From assembly GCF_030272615.1 (NCBI RefSeq), contig NC_081406.1:263216624-263280623 (forward strand): a DNA stretch of 64,000 nt, given 5' to 3'. Shown here in pieces: positions 31,813 to 45,989 of the stretch; position 1 is the first letter of the stretch; every line of letters begins with the position of its first letter. The translations under genes and the position numbers were made by a program. The notes under the pieces were generated by a model. That model did no database searches, was not told the DNA's origin, and saw only the letters and a program-made list of their open reading frames with translations. This DNA comes from Cryptomeria japonica (taxonomy: Eukaryota; Streptophyta; Pinopsida; Cupressales; Cupressaceae).

Positions 31813-33907
31813 TCAACAAACAAATTTGATTTCCTTGTATCAAACTAAAAAGATTTACAATCCACACTTCAAATTTTGATGCACATAAAATACACAATCC
31901 ATTTGTTTTGATTTTTGCAAACAAATTTTACTTCAAGCAAATGTGTTTTTCATTAAATTGACCAGGATTTCCAAATTCTAGATTACAAAACATATTGCCT
32001 TTGAAGTTAAAACGAACACCATGGCTGTTGGAGCAACATCTCCAAATAGTTAGATCACATTGCAATGATGGGTTAAAAAGAACAAGTGTCTTTCATGCTT
32101 GGCACAATTGTGCAAAAAAGTCAGTCGAGTGGTCATACCTCTAACACACACTATCCTCTCCCTTGGCTTTCGTGGTCCTAGGTGCAAGAGAAAAGTGTTA
32201 GTAACACTCAAAATTTTATCTTTTTAAGAGAGGCCTGCCAAGGGATCGATACTCTTGGGAACGACCTCGAGCAGTAAATCCTTCGAGCTGCTATAGAAAT
32301 CAGGTGAGAGCGAAAGCTGTAGCCTTCGGTATAGCTATTCCTACAGTGTAACTGGCCGAAAAGATAAATGGGCCCCACCACCAGTTACAAGGCTCTTAAG
32401 TGAGTCACTGCAGAATAAACTTATGTCCAAAAACATCGAACATGACTAAACACCTTTAAGTAGTAGCCCACCCATTCTATTGATTGAGGATATTTGCGAT
32501 ATAATTTAGTGCAAGAGCATAGATGGTTTTTCTCCCAAGATACTCACCATACATATTTCCTTAAGTAGAAACATAGCTTTTTGAAAAGTCACTTGTGGCT
32601 TGATAAAAGTGGTGACTCCCCCATCATAGGGATCATCTATTTGTTATGTTCGTGCAAGACTTAGTATATCACATCCTTACCTACCACAGCGAAATTCATA
32701 AGGTATGTAATACCAAAGTCGAAGAAATATCAAGATGTGGGCTAAATTTATCACAACTGGCCATTTGACCTTAGGGATAAAAAGTGTTTGAAGTGTGTTC
32801 GTTTTAAAGACCAAGTGCAAATTGAGCCGACTTTAGGCTTTGGAAATACACCTTAAAATACATCTAAAGGAAGGGTCATATACAAGTCCAAAGATTGGGT
32901 TGATCTAGACCCATACTCATTTGTGCCTTTTAGGCAACATTCTTGTGTTTGTGTGCTTGCTTTGTTTTCTTGTCAAAGAAAAATCAGAAAATCACTTTCA
33001 AAAACCAAGTATTCATCAAACCAAACATTTCTCAAAACAACCAAACACATTAAAAACAAAGTATAAACAACAAAGAGTCAAATTTTATGACCATTCTTCA
33101 AATCTTACAAAAGAAGAAGCGTCATCAAAATATCAACTTGAAAAGAAGACCATTAAGCTCAAAGGCTTTGATCAAAAGGAGGAAGTTCTTCTATATAAAT
33201 AGACAAATCTTTGTCTCACATAGAGTCTTTCTGCATCGCATGCGTCTCTACCTTCAAGGCAAAACAAACGAATTTGATTCAGAATCATTGAACCGCAGAG
33301 CTTTTATGCAATATAGAGCTCTGGGTTATCACAAAAACCAAGGAGGTAAGATTAATCCCAACTTCTTCCCAAACATCTGTATCACATATAGCGCAGCTCA
33401 AGAAATACCACCAACACCCGAAAGGGAAGAGGTAGAGTTTGTCCCATTTGTAACACAAAGTTTTTATTGAAGTTGAAAACATTCTCATCCATCATCACTT
33501 CATCCTCATCAATCCGTTCCAACTCTCAAAACATTAAGAGGTTCTTGTCCCAAGATTCCTTTTTAGATATTGCTTGAATCAAACACATCACATCACTTTT
33601 TAGATTGTTTCTACATCTAGGATAAGCTCATCCTAAGAAACACATCTACACAGGTTAAAACTAGTTCATGAGTGAATCCTCTCATTACTAGGTAGTTAAA
33701 TCTGTAACACATCTCAGATTTCTCTACACCTTATCACATCAAAACTTATCAAACAAGCAAGCAATTCAAAGAAGGAATTTCGGTTACATCTACCTTCAAA
33801 GTGTTAGAGATCTACGTACAACACACTTCACCCACCATCAATCTTTCATTTCATCAAAAACTCATCATCATTTTTTACACAACTTCAACAAAGACTCATA
33901 AAGCAAA
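31813..33907 (+). other. Long untranslated leader of the Tat element
   Basis: No conserved protein frame. 32,230-32,830 shares ordered blocks with the minus-strand LARD leader (14,180-14,800). A-rich text with TCAAA/CATCA words fills 32,950-33,900 up to the gag ATG. No LTR boundary or second PBS was found here. Confidence 0.5.
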
Positions 33908-36900
33908 ATGGCTCAAACCCAGTCACAATCAAGGCAATGAGAAATAGAAATGGAAGAAGAAGAAGAGGAAAATCTCAATGAATTTCAAGAAGCACTTGGA
34001 GGAAATGCGAATGACGAAAACCCAAGTACTCCTCCTGCAACAATAGAAAGGGCCCAACATAACCCTCTCTTTAATAGACTATTTGACGAAATACTCAAGA
34101 GCAATGCGGATGCTCACTTCTTAAAATTCACTCAAGAAGGAGCAAAACTCCCCTCTGACTTTGATCTTGCCCAATTAAGACAAGCATCATAAAGACAAAG
34201 TCACCATGAAGAGGAAAGAGGTAGAGATCCCATCAGATATAACATTCCTCGAGGTAACCCACCACCTCCTCCTCCAAATGAAATGGAGATGTTGCGGCAA
34301 CAAGCCGAGAGTCTCGCCCAACAACTTCATAGTGGTGTCAAGACCAATCAATTCTCACTCAACGGCATTTGTCCCTATCCTTTTGATAGGAATCTTTATA
34401 TGCCACCCTTTCCCCGAGGATTTGAAACACCCAAATTTGAAAAATATAGAGGAAAAGGGGATCCCCGCGATCATGTCAGAGAATTTCATTCTGCTTGTCT
34501 TGAAGTAGCATATGAAGACACATACCTAATGCGCCTTTTTCCCCAAAGCTTGGGAGGAACAACCACATCATGGTTTTCCCGATTGCCAAGTGGCATTAGA
34601 ACATTTGAGGAACTCATCGAGAAGTTCCTAGCCCATTACTCTCATAACATTGAACGTGACATCACCATGGCTAATCTGTACAACACCAAACAAAAACCAG
34701 GTGAACTATTCTCAGTATTCCTGCAATGATGGTACCAAATGTCTAGCAGACATTCTCTTCAGTTACCTGAATGAGAACTAGTGGAAATATTCATTTCCAA
34801 CTTAAACGAAGAAATGGAATTTCACCTGGATGTCAAAGACACAGACTCTTTTAACGATATGATCACCAAGGGTTTGAAGTGTGAACGGGCACTCATCAAG
34901 AAAGGACTCATCAAAATCTTTAATGAACCAAAGGATGGTCCTCGCCCGCGCTTCAATAGTGATAAACCAAGCTTCTGGAATAAAAACAAGAATATCGTCA
35001 ACAATGGGGTTGTGGATGCCCAAACTATTCAAAATACACAACCTGTGGTTCGGTTTGTAGGACAAAATCCTCCACCTCAGAATAACACAAATGTTCCTTC
35101 CAATCAAGGTCACATCACATCTCATGATGAACTAAGACCTCGTCAGCAAAAATAGAAACGCACATACACTCCCTTAGGGGAACCCATTGAAACTGTCTTA
35201 CGATAACTCATTTCTCAAAATTTGGTCACTCTACCTAAACTATCAAACTATGAGCCTCAAGTCAAACTAGCATGGTGGAGAGATACTAAACACTGTGAAT
35301 TCCATCAAGGGAGAGGACACAAGACAAGTAATTGTCATCGATTGAAAGATCTCATTCAGGATCTTATTGATCGAGGAGAAATTGAAATAGAAGGACATGA
35401 CCCAAAAACAACAAATAATGATCATCTAATGTTCAAAAATCCACTTCCATCACAAGATCAAAGGGGTCCTTCCACTTCTAGGCGAGGCACTGATACCACT
35501 AATTATACACAAGCTGCGTATAATTACACTATAAATCATTTGTATGATGCCAGTGAACAAGTTGCAACTATAAGCTTCAAAAATCCCAACTCAAATTGCA
35601 ATGTTGTTACGCGTCGCGACAAGGTCACCATAAAGGCAGCTCCACAAGGCACCACGTCCATCCCAAAGCAGTACAATCTTGTGGAACAATTAGACAAAAC
35701 CCCTACGCTTATATCCATTTTAGAGCTTTTACGCCTGTCCCCATCTCATAAAACTATCTTGGATCAAGCACTCCAAGAGGCGTCAGTCCCTGCAAATCTG
35801 AATACAGAACAATTTCAAGCCATGGTTGGAAGTCTAAAGTCATCACCTTGTCTCACTTTTTCTGAAAGTGACAACTCTTCTTTCCAGCAACCTCATAACA
35901 CTTCGCTACATATTGAAGGCTTTATCAACCAACATAGGATCAAGCGAGTCTTGATCGATAATGGAGCAGGCCTGAACATTTGTACACTACAATTGGTCAT
36001 AGCATTGGGATATGCGGTAGAATCAGTGGATCCTCATAAGAAGATCACAATCAAAGCCTATGACGATGCAGAGCGTTCATCCAAAGGAGTTGTGGTACTA
36101 CCAATCCAAGTGGGCCCTGTGGTAAAGCACATCATCTGTCAGGTTCTAGACCTTCCTCTGCCATACAATCTATTGTTAGGAAGACCTTGGATACATGCCA
36201 TGCAAGTCGTTCCATCTACCTACCATCAATGTATCAAATTCCCACATAACGGTGTAGAGATCACAATCTTGGGTGATGCAAATCCCTTTGCATTTTGCCA
36301 TAATATCAGCCACCAACCAGAGAATACTATTCCTAATAATAGAGAAGCCATTTCCTCCACATCATATATAAGTCCCGCCTCTTTTGCTAGTTCAAACACC
36401 ACTATACCCAAGCAAAAAAAGCTTAAGATGAAAATAGCAGAGGAAGGTCTCGGGGAATACAACTTGAGTCAACTCTTTTGTGTGGTACAAATGCCCACTT
36501 CTCCTAGAACACATGGTAAGCCATAGTAGTTACTCCAGCCACCACTAATCACGTCAACATGTGCTTTGATGTCTTTCATCCTTGGAAAGAGTCAAGAGGA
36601 AGAAACCCAAGATGAGGACCTAGCAGAATGGATCTACAAAGATCCCATCACCACTGATATACCGCAAGTTAAACTTCCTACGGATCAGTATGGAAAAGGT
36701 CTCTTCATTATGCAACGAATGGTATATGATGGTCAGAGTGCTTTGGGATATTGCAAACAAGGACGACATGAACCTCTGCTACCAGAATTAAAGCCCAAAG
36801 GTAATACAGGCCTAGGCTTTGAGAAAGAAATCTTTCCTAAACTCATATTCAAAGGAAAACCTAGCAAACCATCATGTCAGCCTACTGCAAAAAGGACACC

Positions 36901-39900
36901 TTTTATCATTAAAGTAGCTTCAAGCACCATCCCAACTACCCCATCAAGGCTCACAACCCCAACGCAACCATCACCAATGCCATTCATTCCACTAACTGAA
37001 CCCGTAATCCAATCAATAGTACCATTAGTAGCAACAACTGTGTCAGAACCTGCAACAGCATCCATGGCACCAGCAATTCCAGCAAAAACCACTGAGTCAA
37101 CACTATTGGTACTCCCCACACTAGATCCTTTTATCTCCATTCACCTTCCTGTAGCACTGATCACTACAAAGGTACATCAACCAATCACACCTGCAGTGTT
37201 TAATTCAAAAGACATCCCAGTATGGTATAGTAATCGGATGCTGGAAAGTGACTCAGAGACCGACTCACATGAATGAGAATTTGATTCTGTATAGCTTAAT
37301 ACTTCAAATGAGGAAGACACATCACCACCTCCGCCATGCAAAGACATCCCTGTTTATGGAGAAGCACAGATAAAGACCACTTGGGTTCCTGAACTAGAAA
37401 CATCATCCACAGACCCTATGTCTCATCCTATGCCTGATTCTGACAGGGAGAGTACCATTATCGACCTTCACCATAATGTCTTAACCCTCACTGATACATC
37501 TAACGAACTTAACCTAATCGATGGAGTAATGCCCATTATTCACCCTGAACTCATTGAATGGAACCAACCAAATCCCCCATGTCTTGATTTCTTCCAAAAC
37601 GATGAGGCTATCATTGACTTTTTGGAATTAAGGGATAATCTACCAAGCGGGGATCACAAAGCTGGATTCGCCATTGAGCTTAATAGTGCAGCATACTTTG
37701 GGGCGGATGCCAAACCTTTCAGCTGCAAAAATATAACAATAAAACATGGATCTTCCAGTGAAAACCACACTGTGGCACTATTTGATCTGACAAAAGAAAA
37801 AAGAAAGAGCGTATTCAATGGTGAAAACCTTTCTGAGGCGCCTAAGGATGAAGGGTTTGACATTCTCCCTGCTAGTACACAACAGGAACGATCAACGATT
37901 CTCATCAAGGAAACCAAAGAATACAATGTGGGGACTCCTAAAAATCCTCATCTCATATATCTGGCATCTCTTCTCACTCCAGAGGAATAGCCTAAATTTA
38001 TAGATTTCTTTCAAAAGCGTCAGATCAACTTTGCATGGTCATATGCAGACATGCCTGGGCTTGATCCTAATTTAGTCATGCATCACCTCACAGTAGCAGA
38101 AAGAGCCAAACCTATCAAGTAGAAGCTTTGTAAGATGCATCCTTAGATTGCAGTGCTAGTCAAAACAGAACTCAAGAAACTCTTAGATGTTGGTTTCATT
38201 AGACCAATTGATTATGCAGATTGGATCTCCAACATTGTGCCTATCGGCAAACCAAAAGGGGGCATCCGCATTTGTACTGACTTCAGAGATCTAAACAAGG
38301 CATGTCCTAAGGATGACTTCCCCCTACCAAATATCGACATCATAGTGGATCTGACAGCAGGACATGCCATGCTTTCACTCATGGATGGCTTTTCAGGATA
38401 CAATCAAATAAAGATCGCACCAGAGGACCAACATAAGACAACCTTCACATGTCCATGGGGCACATATTGCTCGAATGTAATGCCTTTCGGTCTCAAGAAT
38501 GCAGGAGCGACCTATCAAAGAGCAATGACCACCATCTTCCATGACATGATGCATACTATGATGGAAGATTATGTAGATGACTTACTAGCAAAATCACTTA
38601 CCAGAGAAGGACATCTCCACATCTTAGATAAAATCTTTGATAGACTGGAACAATACCATGTTTGACTCAACCCAAAGAAATGTGTCTTTGGAGTGACCTC
38701 CAGGAAGCTTCTAGGACACATTGTCTCAAGCAAAGGTATTGAGGTCGACCCAGCAAAGGTTAAGGCAATCATGGACATGCCACCTCCAAAGAATATCAGT
38801 CAGCTAAGGACATTACAAGGACGGCTTCAATCCATCTAAAGATTCATTGCACAACTGGCTAATAAGTGTCACCCATTCACACACCTGCTACACAAGAACA
38901 TCCGCTTTCAATGGGATGCTTGATGCCAACAAGCATTTCAGACGCTTAAAGACTATCTCATGAATCCACCATTGCTGATGCCACCATATCCAAGTAGACC
39001 ATTGTTACTATATATCTCAGCAACAAGTACAGCATTGGGTGTACTACTGGCACAACATAATGCAGAAGGAAAAGAGTATGCTGTTTACTACATCTCTCAC
39101 ACACTGGTGGGCTATGAACTCAGTTACACACCTATTGAGCGGGCTTGTCTAGCAGTAATCCTGGAAGCTACTAAACTGAGGCACTATCTGTTAACACACA
39201 AGGTACAACTCATTGCAAAGATTGATCCACTCAAGTATTTACTCAGCAAAGCAGCATTGACAGGTCACTTAGCCAAATGGGTGATGATTCTAAGTGAATT
39301 TGACATCGAGTATCTAGACCGTAAAGCTATCAAAGGTCAAGTTATTGCAGATCAATTGGCCGAGGCACCACTCATAGGCGATCATCCTCTCATTTCTAAT
39401 TTTCCAGATGAGGAGATATTCATGCTCACAATAGCACAACCATGGAAACTATACTTTGATGGTTCATACACTAGGCATGGCTCGGGGGCAGGCATTCTGT
39501 TTATCACACCTCAAGGTGACAGCATCCCAAAGTCTTACAGGCTCACATTTCCATGCACCAACAACATAGCAGAGTATGAGGCCTTGATCACAGGACTCAG
39601 ATTAGCCATACAATGGAAATTACAAGAACTGCAAGTATATGGCGACTCACAACTAGTCATTCGACAAGCAGCAGATGAATATCAGACCAAGGATGATAAA
39701 CTTATGCCATATAAGCAAATGGTGGACACTCTAAAGACATCATTTACTACTATCACTTTTGAGCAGATACCAAGAGATCAGAATCGAGCTGTTGATGTTA
39801 TGGCTACCATCGCATCTCTCCTAGATCTTCCACAAAATTCAACACGCTACGAGTTCTAGGTAGAACAGCTTTGGATTCCTGCTTATGATATCCCCGAATC

Positions 39901-41194
39901 CGAAATGATATGTCACCTTGTTGGTTCTGAATCCCCATGGTATGGTGAGTTCTACACCTATCTCCACGATCACACCCCTCCTTCCAACCAATTGAATAAC
40001 CAACGTAAAACCTTCATTCGTCAAACTGCTCAATATACCATTATTGCTGAAACCCTATACCAACGTAGTCTTGATGGTACTCTCCTTCGATGTTTGGAAC
40101 AGGATGAGATAACAAAGGCCTTGGAAGAGGTACATGAAGGAATATGTGGAACTCATGCAAGTGGTCCTTCACTAGCCAAGAAACTCATGCGAACTGGATA
40201 CTATTGGCCATCCATGGAAAAAGATTCCTACTACTTTGTCAGAAAATGCAAGAAATGTCAAATTCATGGTGACCTGATACATGCACCAGCACAGGAACTA
40301 CAACCAATCACAACACCATGGCCTTTTTGTCAATGGGGTCTTGACCTTGTGGGTAAGATTCATCCATCTTCATCCAACGGCCATAAATTCATTATTACCA
40401 CCACCGAATATTTCACAAAGTGGATCAAAGTTGTTCCACTTACCCAAGTCACCGGCAAGCAGATCGCCTCGTTCATCCTCAACTACATCATCTGCCGGTA
40501 TGGTGTACCCATGTCCATCATCACAAATAACAGTCTTCCTTTCAAAAATCAGGATGTCCGTGAACTTTGTGAGAAATTTCATATCCAACATCGCTTTTCC
40601 ACCCCCTATTACCCACAAGGCAATGGTCAGGCCGAAGCATCCAATAAAAACATATTAAGAATCCTAAAGAAGACAGTCAATGATGTTGGTCGTGATTGGC
40701 ACGTTCAATTGAATCCAGCACTATGGGCATATTGAACTAGCATTCGAACCCCTACAGGGGCAACTCCTTATTCATTGGTCTATGGTGTAGAGGCTATCTT
40801 TCCTATTGAGGTCGAGATCCCATCACTATGAGTTTCCTTGCACAATCTCATCGATGATGAAGCATACAGAGTCTCGCGCCTTCAGAACTTAGAGTTACTT
40901 GACGAGAAGCGACAAGCTGCATACAATCACCTCAAAGCCTATCAGCAGCGCATGAGTAGAAGCTACAACCACCGAGTTAGATCTCGTACATTTGAGGTAG
41001 GTGATCTTGTTCTACGAGAGAATCCTCGCAACCAACCAAACAAAGAACATCAGGGCAAGTTTGAATCAAATTGGTTGGGTCCATATGTTGTCACTGTTGT
41101 ATTCAGGTCTGGGGCATATCAATTGGCTACATCAGAAGGAGAACCACTCGCAGATCTCATCAACAGCATGCACCTCAAACGGTTTTATACCTAA
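33908..41194 (+). pseudogene. Tat-lineage gag-pol polyprotein, one frame with 19 stops
   Basis: A single frame of 2,429 codons runs from ATG 33,908 to TAA 41,194 without any frameshift; about 19 internal stops break it. Order: acidic N-terminus; capsid (FEKYRGKGDPRDHVREFHSA); zinc-knuckle-like CEFHQGRGHKTSNC (codon 463); protease LIDNGAGLNIC (Asp 684); RT with YVDDLL (codons 1555-1560); first RNase H (LYISATSTALGVLL); second, archaeal-type RNase H (LYFDGSYTRHGSGAGI, Asp 1851), the Tat hallmark; integrase with zinc region, Asp 2146, position 2207 Asn instead of the catalytic Asp (IITNNSLPF), and Glu 2243 (D-35-E spacing kept). No chromodomain. Many stops fit CGA-to-TGA or CAG-to-TAG changes. 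The enzyme set would copy and integrate element RNA; this copy is dead. Confidence 0.9.
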
Positions 41195-43739
41195 GCTGTA
41201 CAGAGCATCAGGCTCCCCTGCATATCAGAAAATACCAAAAACATTCAGAAAATGTCCTAAAGAAATACAAAAACATTCAAAAAAGTAAAGAAAAATCATG
41301 CATCCAAATGGTGAACAAACCACTCCAATGGCACCTTGGGTAAGTACAATGGTGAAGACCTGGCACACAGGCACCAGTCGTAAAGAAAATGGCTCCAGTA
41401 TCTTTTAGACTCGTTGCGATCACATTCATACATACACACATCCATCTAATCATGGCTTGTTATTTGATCTGTAATCAGCAATAGTACTTCATGCATCTTG
41501 CATCCCACTTTTTCATAGTCATGACTAAACTTGGGGGCAATACCCTCTCACTCTAGATGATGGAAGTGGATTCTACATTACTTATGATTCATTGGCAAAA
41601 ACATTCAAAAATGTCTCACAAAAATCCAAAAACATTCAAAAACAATACAAAATCCAAAAACATCGAAAAAAAAACAATCGAAAATCAAAACAAAAACATG
41701 ACAACACCTTGTACATATTCATCCGAGCAGATACAAAACAAACATTGACACAATACTCACATAATGACCATTTATCAATCAAACCACACAATCAACATCA
41801 ACACTCAAATCTATCTTTAAACAAGGATGCATCCTTCCTTATCAACACAAAGACAAAAGGGACGTTTTCTTTGACAAGAAAATTATGTTAAGCTATCAAA
41901 TACTTGGTTGATTTGTGAGTACAATCATTTGTTTATCTATATCAGGATCTTTCAACATTGTTTTATATCATTTGCGCATTAATTCTGATGAAGTACTGGG
42001 GCATGTACTAATGGTGTCTACGTGGGAAGTTCACTACGCTACATGATCTTATGCCAAATGCAGTCATAGATCACTACGGCTTGCTGACTACAGCATATAC
42101 CTCAACCATATGGGTATGAACCATTACCAAGGATCCTTATTCTTTATTCTTTATATATATTGTTTGTTTGCAGGTACAATGTTCATCCTTTGGTTCCTCC
42201 CTATCCAAATTGGATAAAGGTTTTCTTTTCTAGTACGGTATGCACTTGTCTCAGGATATGATCAGCCTAAGATCAAGGAGGACAATCTAGGTCATGCATG
42301 AATAGAGATAATCCTTTTCTGTTCCGCAAGCAATACTCTGGTCGACTTGACCCTTATATCAAGTCGTTTGTATTAACTTTCTATATAAAATCCATGTAAG
42401 GAATACTCAGGTCATCTTGAATCATTATGTCAAGATGCTTGTATTCTCTTCCAGCATTTTTAAAAAAAAAGCTCAATGATGAAAATAGAGCACTATGGAT
42501 CGTCATTCCATCTCATCTGTGTATATCTTGCATTCCGTCGCATATCACCCATCCATCCATTCATTCATATGTAGGCTTTATCAAAGTGACCATTAAAGTT
42601 GATCTTGGATACAATCACGACCGAGTACTCTGATACATCATCAATGCATCATGCAAAGTCTTAACAACCTTGCATTCCTCATGGTCATATCATCATCGCA
42701 TTTAGGTGCATCTTGCATTAAGTCCATTCATGTCATTTTTTACTTAACATTGCATATAGTTCATTTTTTTACATTAGTTTTCATTAACCATATGCATCAT
42801 TGCATCAATCATAAATAATTAGATTCATTGATGGGATAAAATTGTCTTTGATTGTTTTAAAATCATTCACTATGCATTCATTTAGTGTCAAAATTATCCA
42901 TCATTATTTCATTATCCTTTATCATTTATCATTGCATACATTCATTTATAATTAAAAAGTGCATTCAGTCATCCAGTTATTAAAGTATCTTATTAGGCTC
43001 ATTTTAGGATTCATTTTACATTACATTTACCCATTTTTAATTGCATTAAGGTGTAGTTATTAAAACCATAAGTTATAGTATCATCACATTATCATTTTTA
43101 CTTAAAACATATTTAAGCATTTAGAATCATAAACCCATTTGTTTCCAAACATTGGTTCATACCATTATATATATCCATTATACATATGCATTTATTTAGG
43201 CATTATCATATGAACATTTGTATTTTACATTTTGTTTATCCATATTACATTCATCTAAACACATCTTGATGCATACCCATACAAAAATTCATTCATTCAC
43301 ACATTGCATTAACCTTATCTCATCATTATCATTGCATAGGAAACACCAAAATCTTGTTCATGAATCATCATAAGCATACATCATCATCATGGCATTACAT
43401 ACATAAAGCATTACATCAAAAATCAAACAAATCATCCATATATAAACCTGCATTCATATGTCAGTATCCCACATCATAAATCATCATAAAACATGCATAT
43501 AGGAAACATCTCATCAAATGCATACATGAACACATATCCATCTAAGCAATAACTCATCATCCTACATAACCATCCATAAAACATCAAATGCATATCATCA
43601 CCAAATGGGATCTCCTCATATATATCATCTCATATGTCAGAGTACAATGAAGTTTACAAAATCAGCTACCAAGAGCCATCCAAGATACAGTCCAATAAAT
43701 AAACAATGATACAATACATATATGCACAAAAATGCTCTC
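41195..43739 (+). other. Non-coding spacer with CAT-rich, G-poor tract
   Basis: CTTGGGGGCAATACC at about 41,530 resembles the GGGGGCATACC core of the conserved pre-PPT 20-mer. From about 42,630 to 43,690 the plus strand is dominated by CAT, CATT and ATCA words with very little G. No gene, LTR or second PBS is seen. Confidence 0.5.
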
Positions 43740-45958
43740 TCAAATGCCACTCTGGCCAGATGTTGTACCACCACCACCATCGCCACCTGCTCTCTCACTG
43801 GTGCCTACACCACCAGATCCATCTCTCCATGGAGGCCTCATCGAACCCCCACTCCCTCCTGCATCCCCTGATCTCTCCCGTTGTAGAGGACCCATCACAC
43901 CCCCACTGCTCTGCGCCCTCTGCGATCGCTCTAATCTGGCTTGCCGCATCTGAGAATAGCTGAGAGATCGCTGACTAACTGGCACAACCTGCTCATACAA
44001 ACCCCGTCAGTACTCTATCTTTGCCTGTGCTCATCGCATCTCCCTCATCACCTCTCCTGTAGGACCCTGTGCCCCTACTCCAACCTAGACTCTCTCCTGT
44101 AGCTCAGCCAATCTCTCAACTGCACTATCCCTCTCCCACAGCACCACCGCCATCTCTGCCTCTCATGCAAATAGCTGCACATTCCTAGCTGCCACCTCCT
44201 CCTCCAAATCCTCTATCCGGGTCTGCAAGCGTACTATCGTGTGATCCCGTAGATCTCCAGTGGCTCCCTCCCCGGTGTCCATCGCCACCTCACCTGTACC
44301 AGCCTCTCCAGTAGTCCCCTCCCCTCTGTCCATCGGGATCTCTCTCTCCATCCCTCTCCCACTCAGCTGAACTCCTCCCTGTATCAATGGTCCCTATGAT
44401 ATCTGTAGAGGCAGTCCACCTCTCCCTCTCCGCTGACTCCGCATCCCCAACCCACCACCTACTCCTCCTCCTCCACCTCGTCCACCTCCTCCTCCAACCC
44501 CTCCTCCATCTCCTCCACCTGCCCTAGGTCCTTGACCTCCTACTCTCCTCCGTCTCCGTCCCCTCTCATCCTTAAAATCTGGGATCGGCTCGGCTGGATC
44601 CAATATCCGTAGGATCGGGTGCGCTGCCCAGTATTGCATGTACTCATCTATCACACCTGCATCCATGACCCTCGGTCGTATATCCCATGGTCTCGCCTGC
44701 AGTGTCTGGAACTTTGCTAGTGCCTGATCATGTGGTAGCACTGGACCCCATGCATACCTCTCCCTAATCACCCGAGCATACTCTCCTGATCCGCTAGGCA
44801 GTCCCTGCTGCCGTCCAAACTGCTTCATCACTCTCCCAGACACTTATCTCTCTACATGGTATGAGGTCCTCCCAATAAGGAATCGAGTCATAAAAACATA
44901 CGGTAGTGCCTCTGCGTCATCATCCCGTGGCTCACACTCCAAGTATGGCCGCCATATCACTGCCTCTAGATCGTCCAGTGCCCGCCGCCACCACTCTAAC
45001 TTCCCCAGGTGGGGCTAACTCATCATACTGCTATACATGAACATGCACGGCTGGTCTATCGCCTAGAATCTCAGACTCATCGATCGAGTCACTAGTAGCT
45101 ACTCCCAGGCCCAAATATGTAGCAGCGTCATGCCCACTGCTAAGGAACCCCTCCCCCAATACACCACCTCATGCAGCTCCTAATACATGTGCGCCAGCAC
45201 GCACGACCCCCATGCAAATCAGGTCCCCTCGGTAACCATCATCTCGATCACCTGTCCCCACCTCACGGCCAACCCATGTGATCGCCTGTCTGGACAGAGT
45301 ATTCCTCCCACGCTACCTGCTAAAACTGTTGAAAGAGGCTCATATAACGCCGCTATCTCCTCCCAAGCAATCGAGACATCATCAATGAAAACATCCTCAT
45401 CAAAAATCCTCTACACCGCAAGAGTCCCCCAGGATCTATCATATGTAACTAGCTCCCCTCGAATTGGAATCCGTAGGATGCGCCACACATCCTCCAGGGT
45501 CATTGTCATCTCCCCCTATGCCAAATTGAAGGTGCACGTCTCGTTGTGCCACCGCTCTGCTAGTGTTGTGATCAGACCGTGATTCATACGAATCATGGGC
45601 ATGTGCATCACCTCATATAGTCCCGTCGAGGCAATGCAATCGATCTCTGCCTCTGTCAATTAATCCCGCAACTCTTGTGTCGCAGGATGGCGCTCGCGTA
45701 GCTCCTCCTGCACATGGACATTCATCAAATCACCATCAGTTGTTTGTTTTCAAACTTTCTCAAGTTTAAACCTCGACTATCATCAGATACTTTTATCAAG
45801 TATCTTCGGGTCTCAATAGGTAAGCAATCATGGCCACCTAGACTTCAACGAGTATTTATCCTAACAAATGACTTAAGTCTCATCAGGCTGCTATGGTTCA
45901 AAACAACTCCCAGTTCACCTCGCCATCCACCCATCATTGGCCTCGAGCGACTCTTCAT
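43740..45958 (-). pseudogene. Plant-mobile-domain (PMD) gene, antisense, copy B
   Basis: Same protein as at 48.2-50.5 and 52.7-55.0 kb but with a different C-terminus: after GSMRPPWRDGSGG it reads VGTSERAGGDGGGGTTSG and stops at 43,740, instead of running through a PBS and LTR. This may be the ancestral end. The N-terminal half is in a second frame because of a 1-nt deletion in the GTTGTTTTGTTTTC run near 45,746, plus a 15-bp in-frame deletion near 45,700. Further stops occur. The Gly-rich linker (44,440-44,540) and coiled-coil region (44,160-44,390) are recognisable. It lies convergent to gag-pol. Confidence 0.8.
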
Positions 45959-45989
45959 CCAAACTGGGGCATATCTTTATCCTACTGCA

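Noticed and set aside
34802-37926. Minus-strand frames opposite Tat gag-pol
   Set aside because: They are shadows of the strongly supported plus-strand polyprotein and show no domain.
41529-41545. PPT and start of a Tat-specific 3' LTR at CTTGGGGGCAATACC, or at TACTGGGGCATGTACTAA (41,994)
   Set aside because: No matching LTR start was found on the 5' side (31.2-33.9 kb), and no second copy of the following sequence is visible. A short similarity to the conserved 20-mer fits better, though a separate Tat insertion is not excluded.
43740-45958. Host MAIN/MAIL-type gene rather than an element gene
   Set aside because: Three copies lie at the same position relative to PPT and LTR, with no introns or flanking host sequence; the element context is clear.
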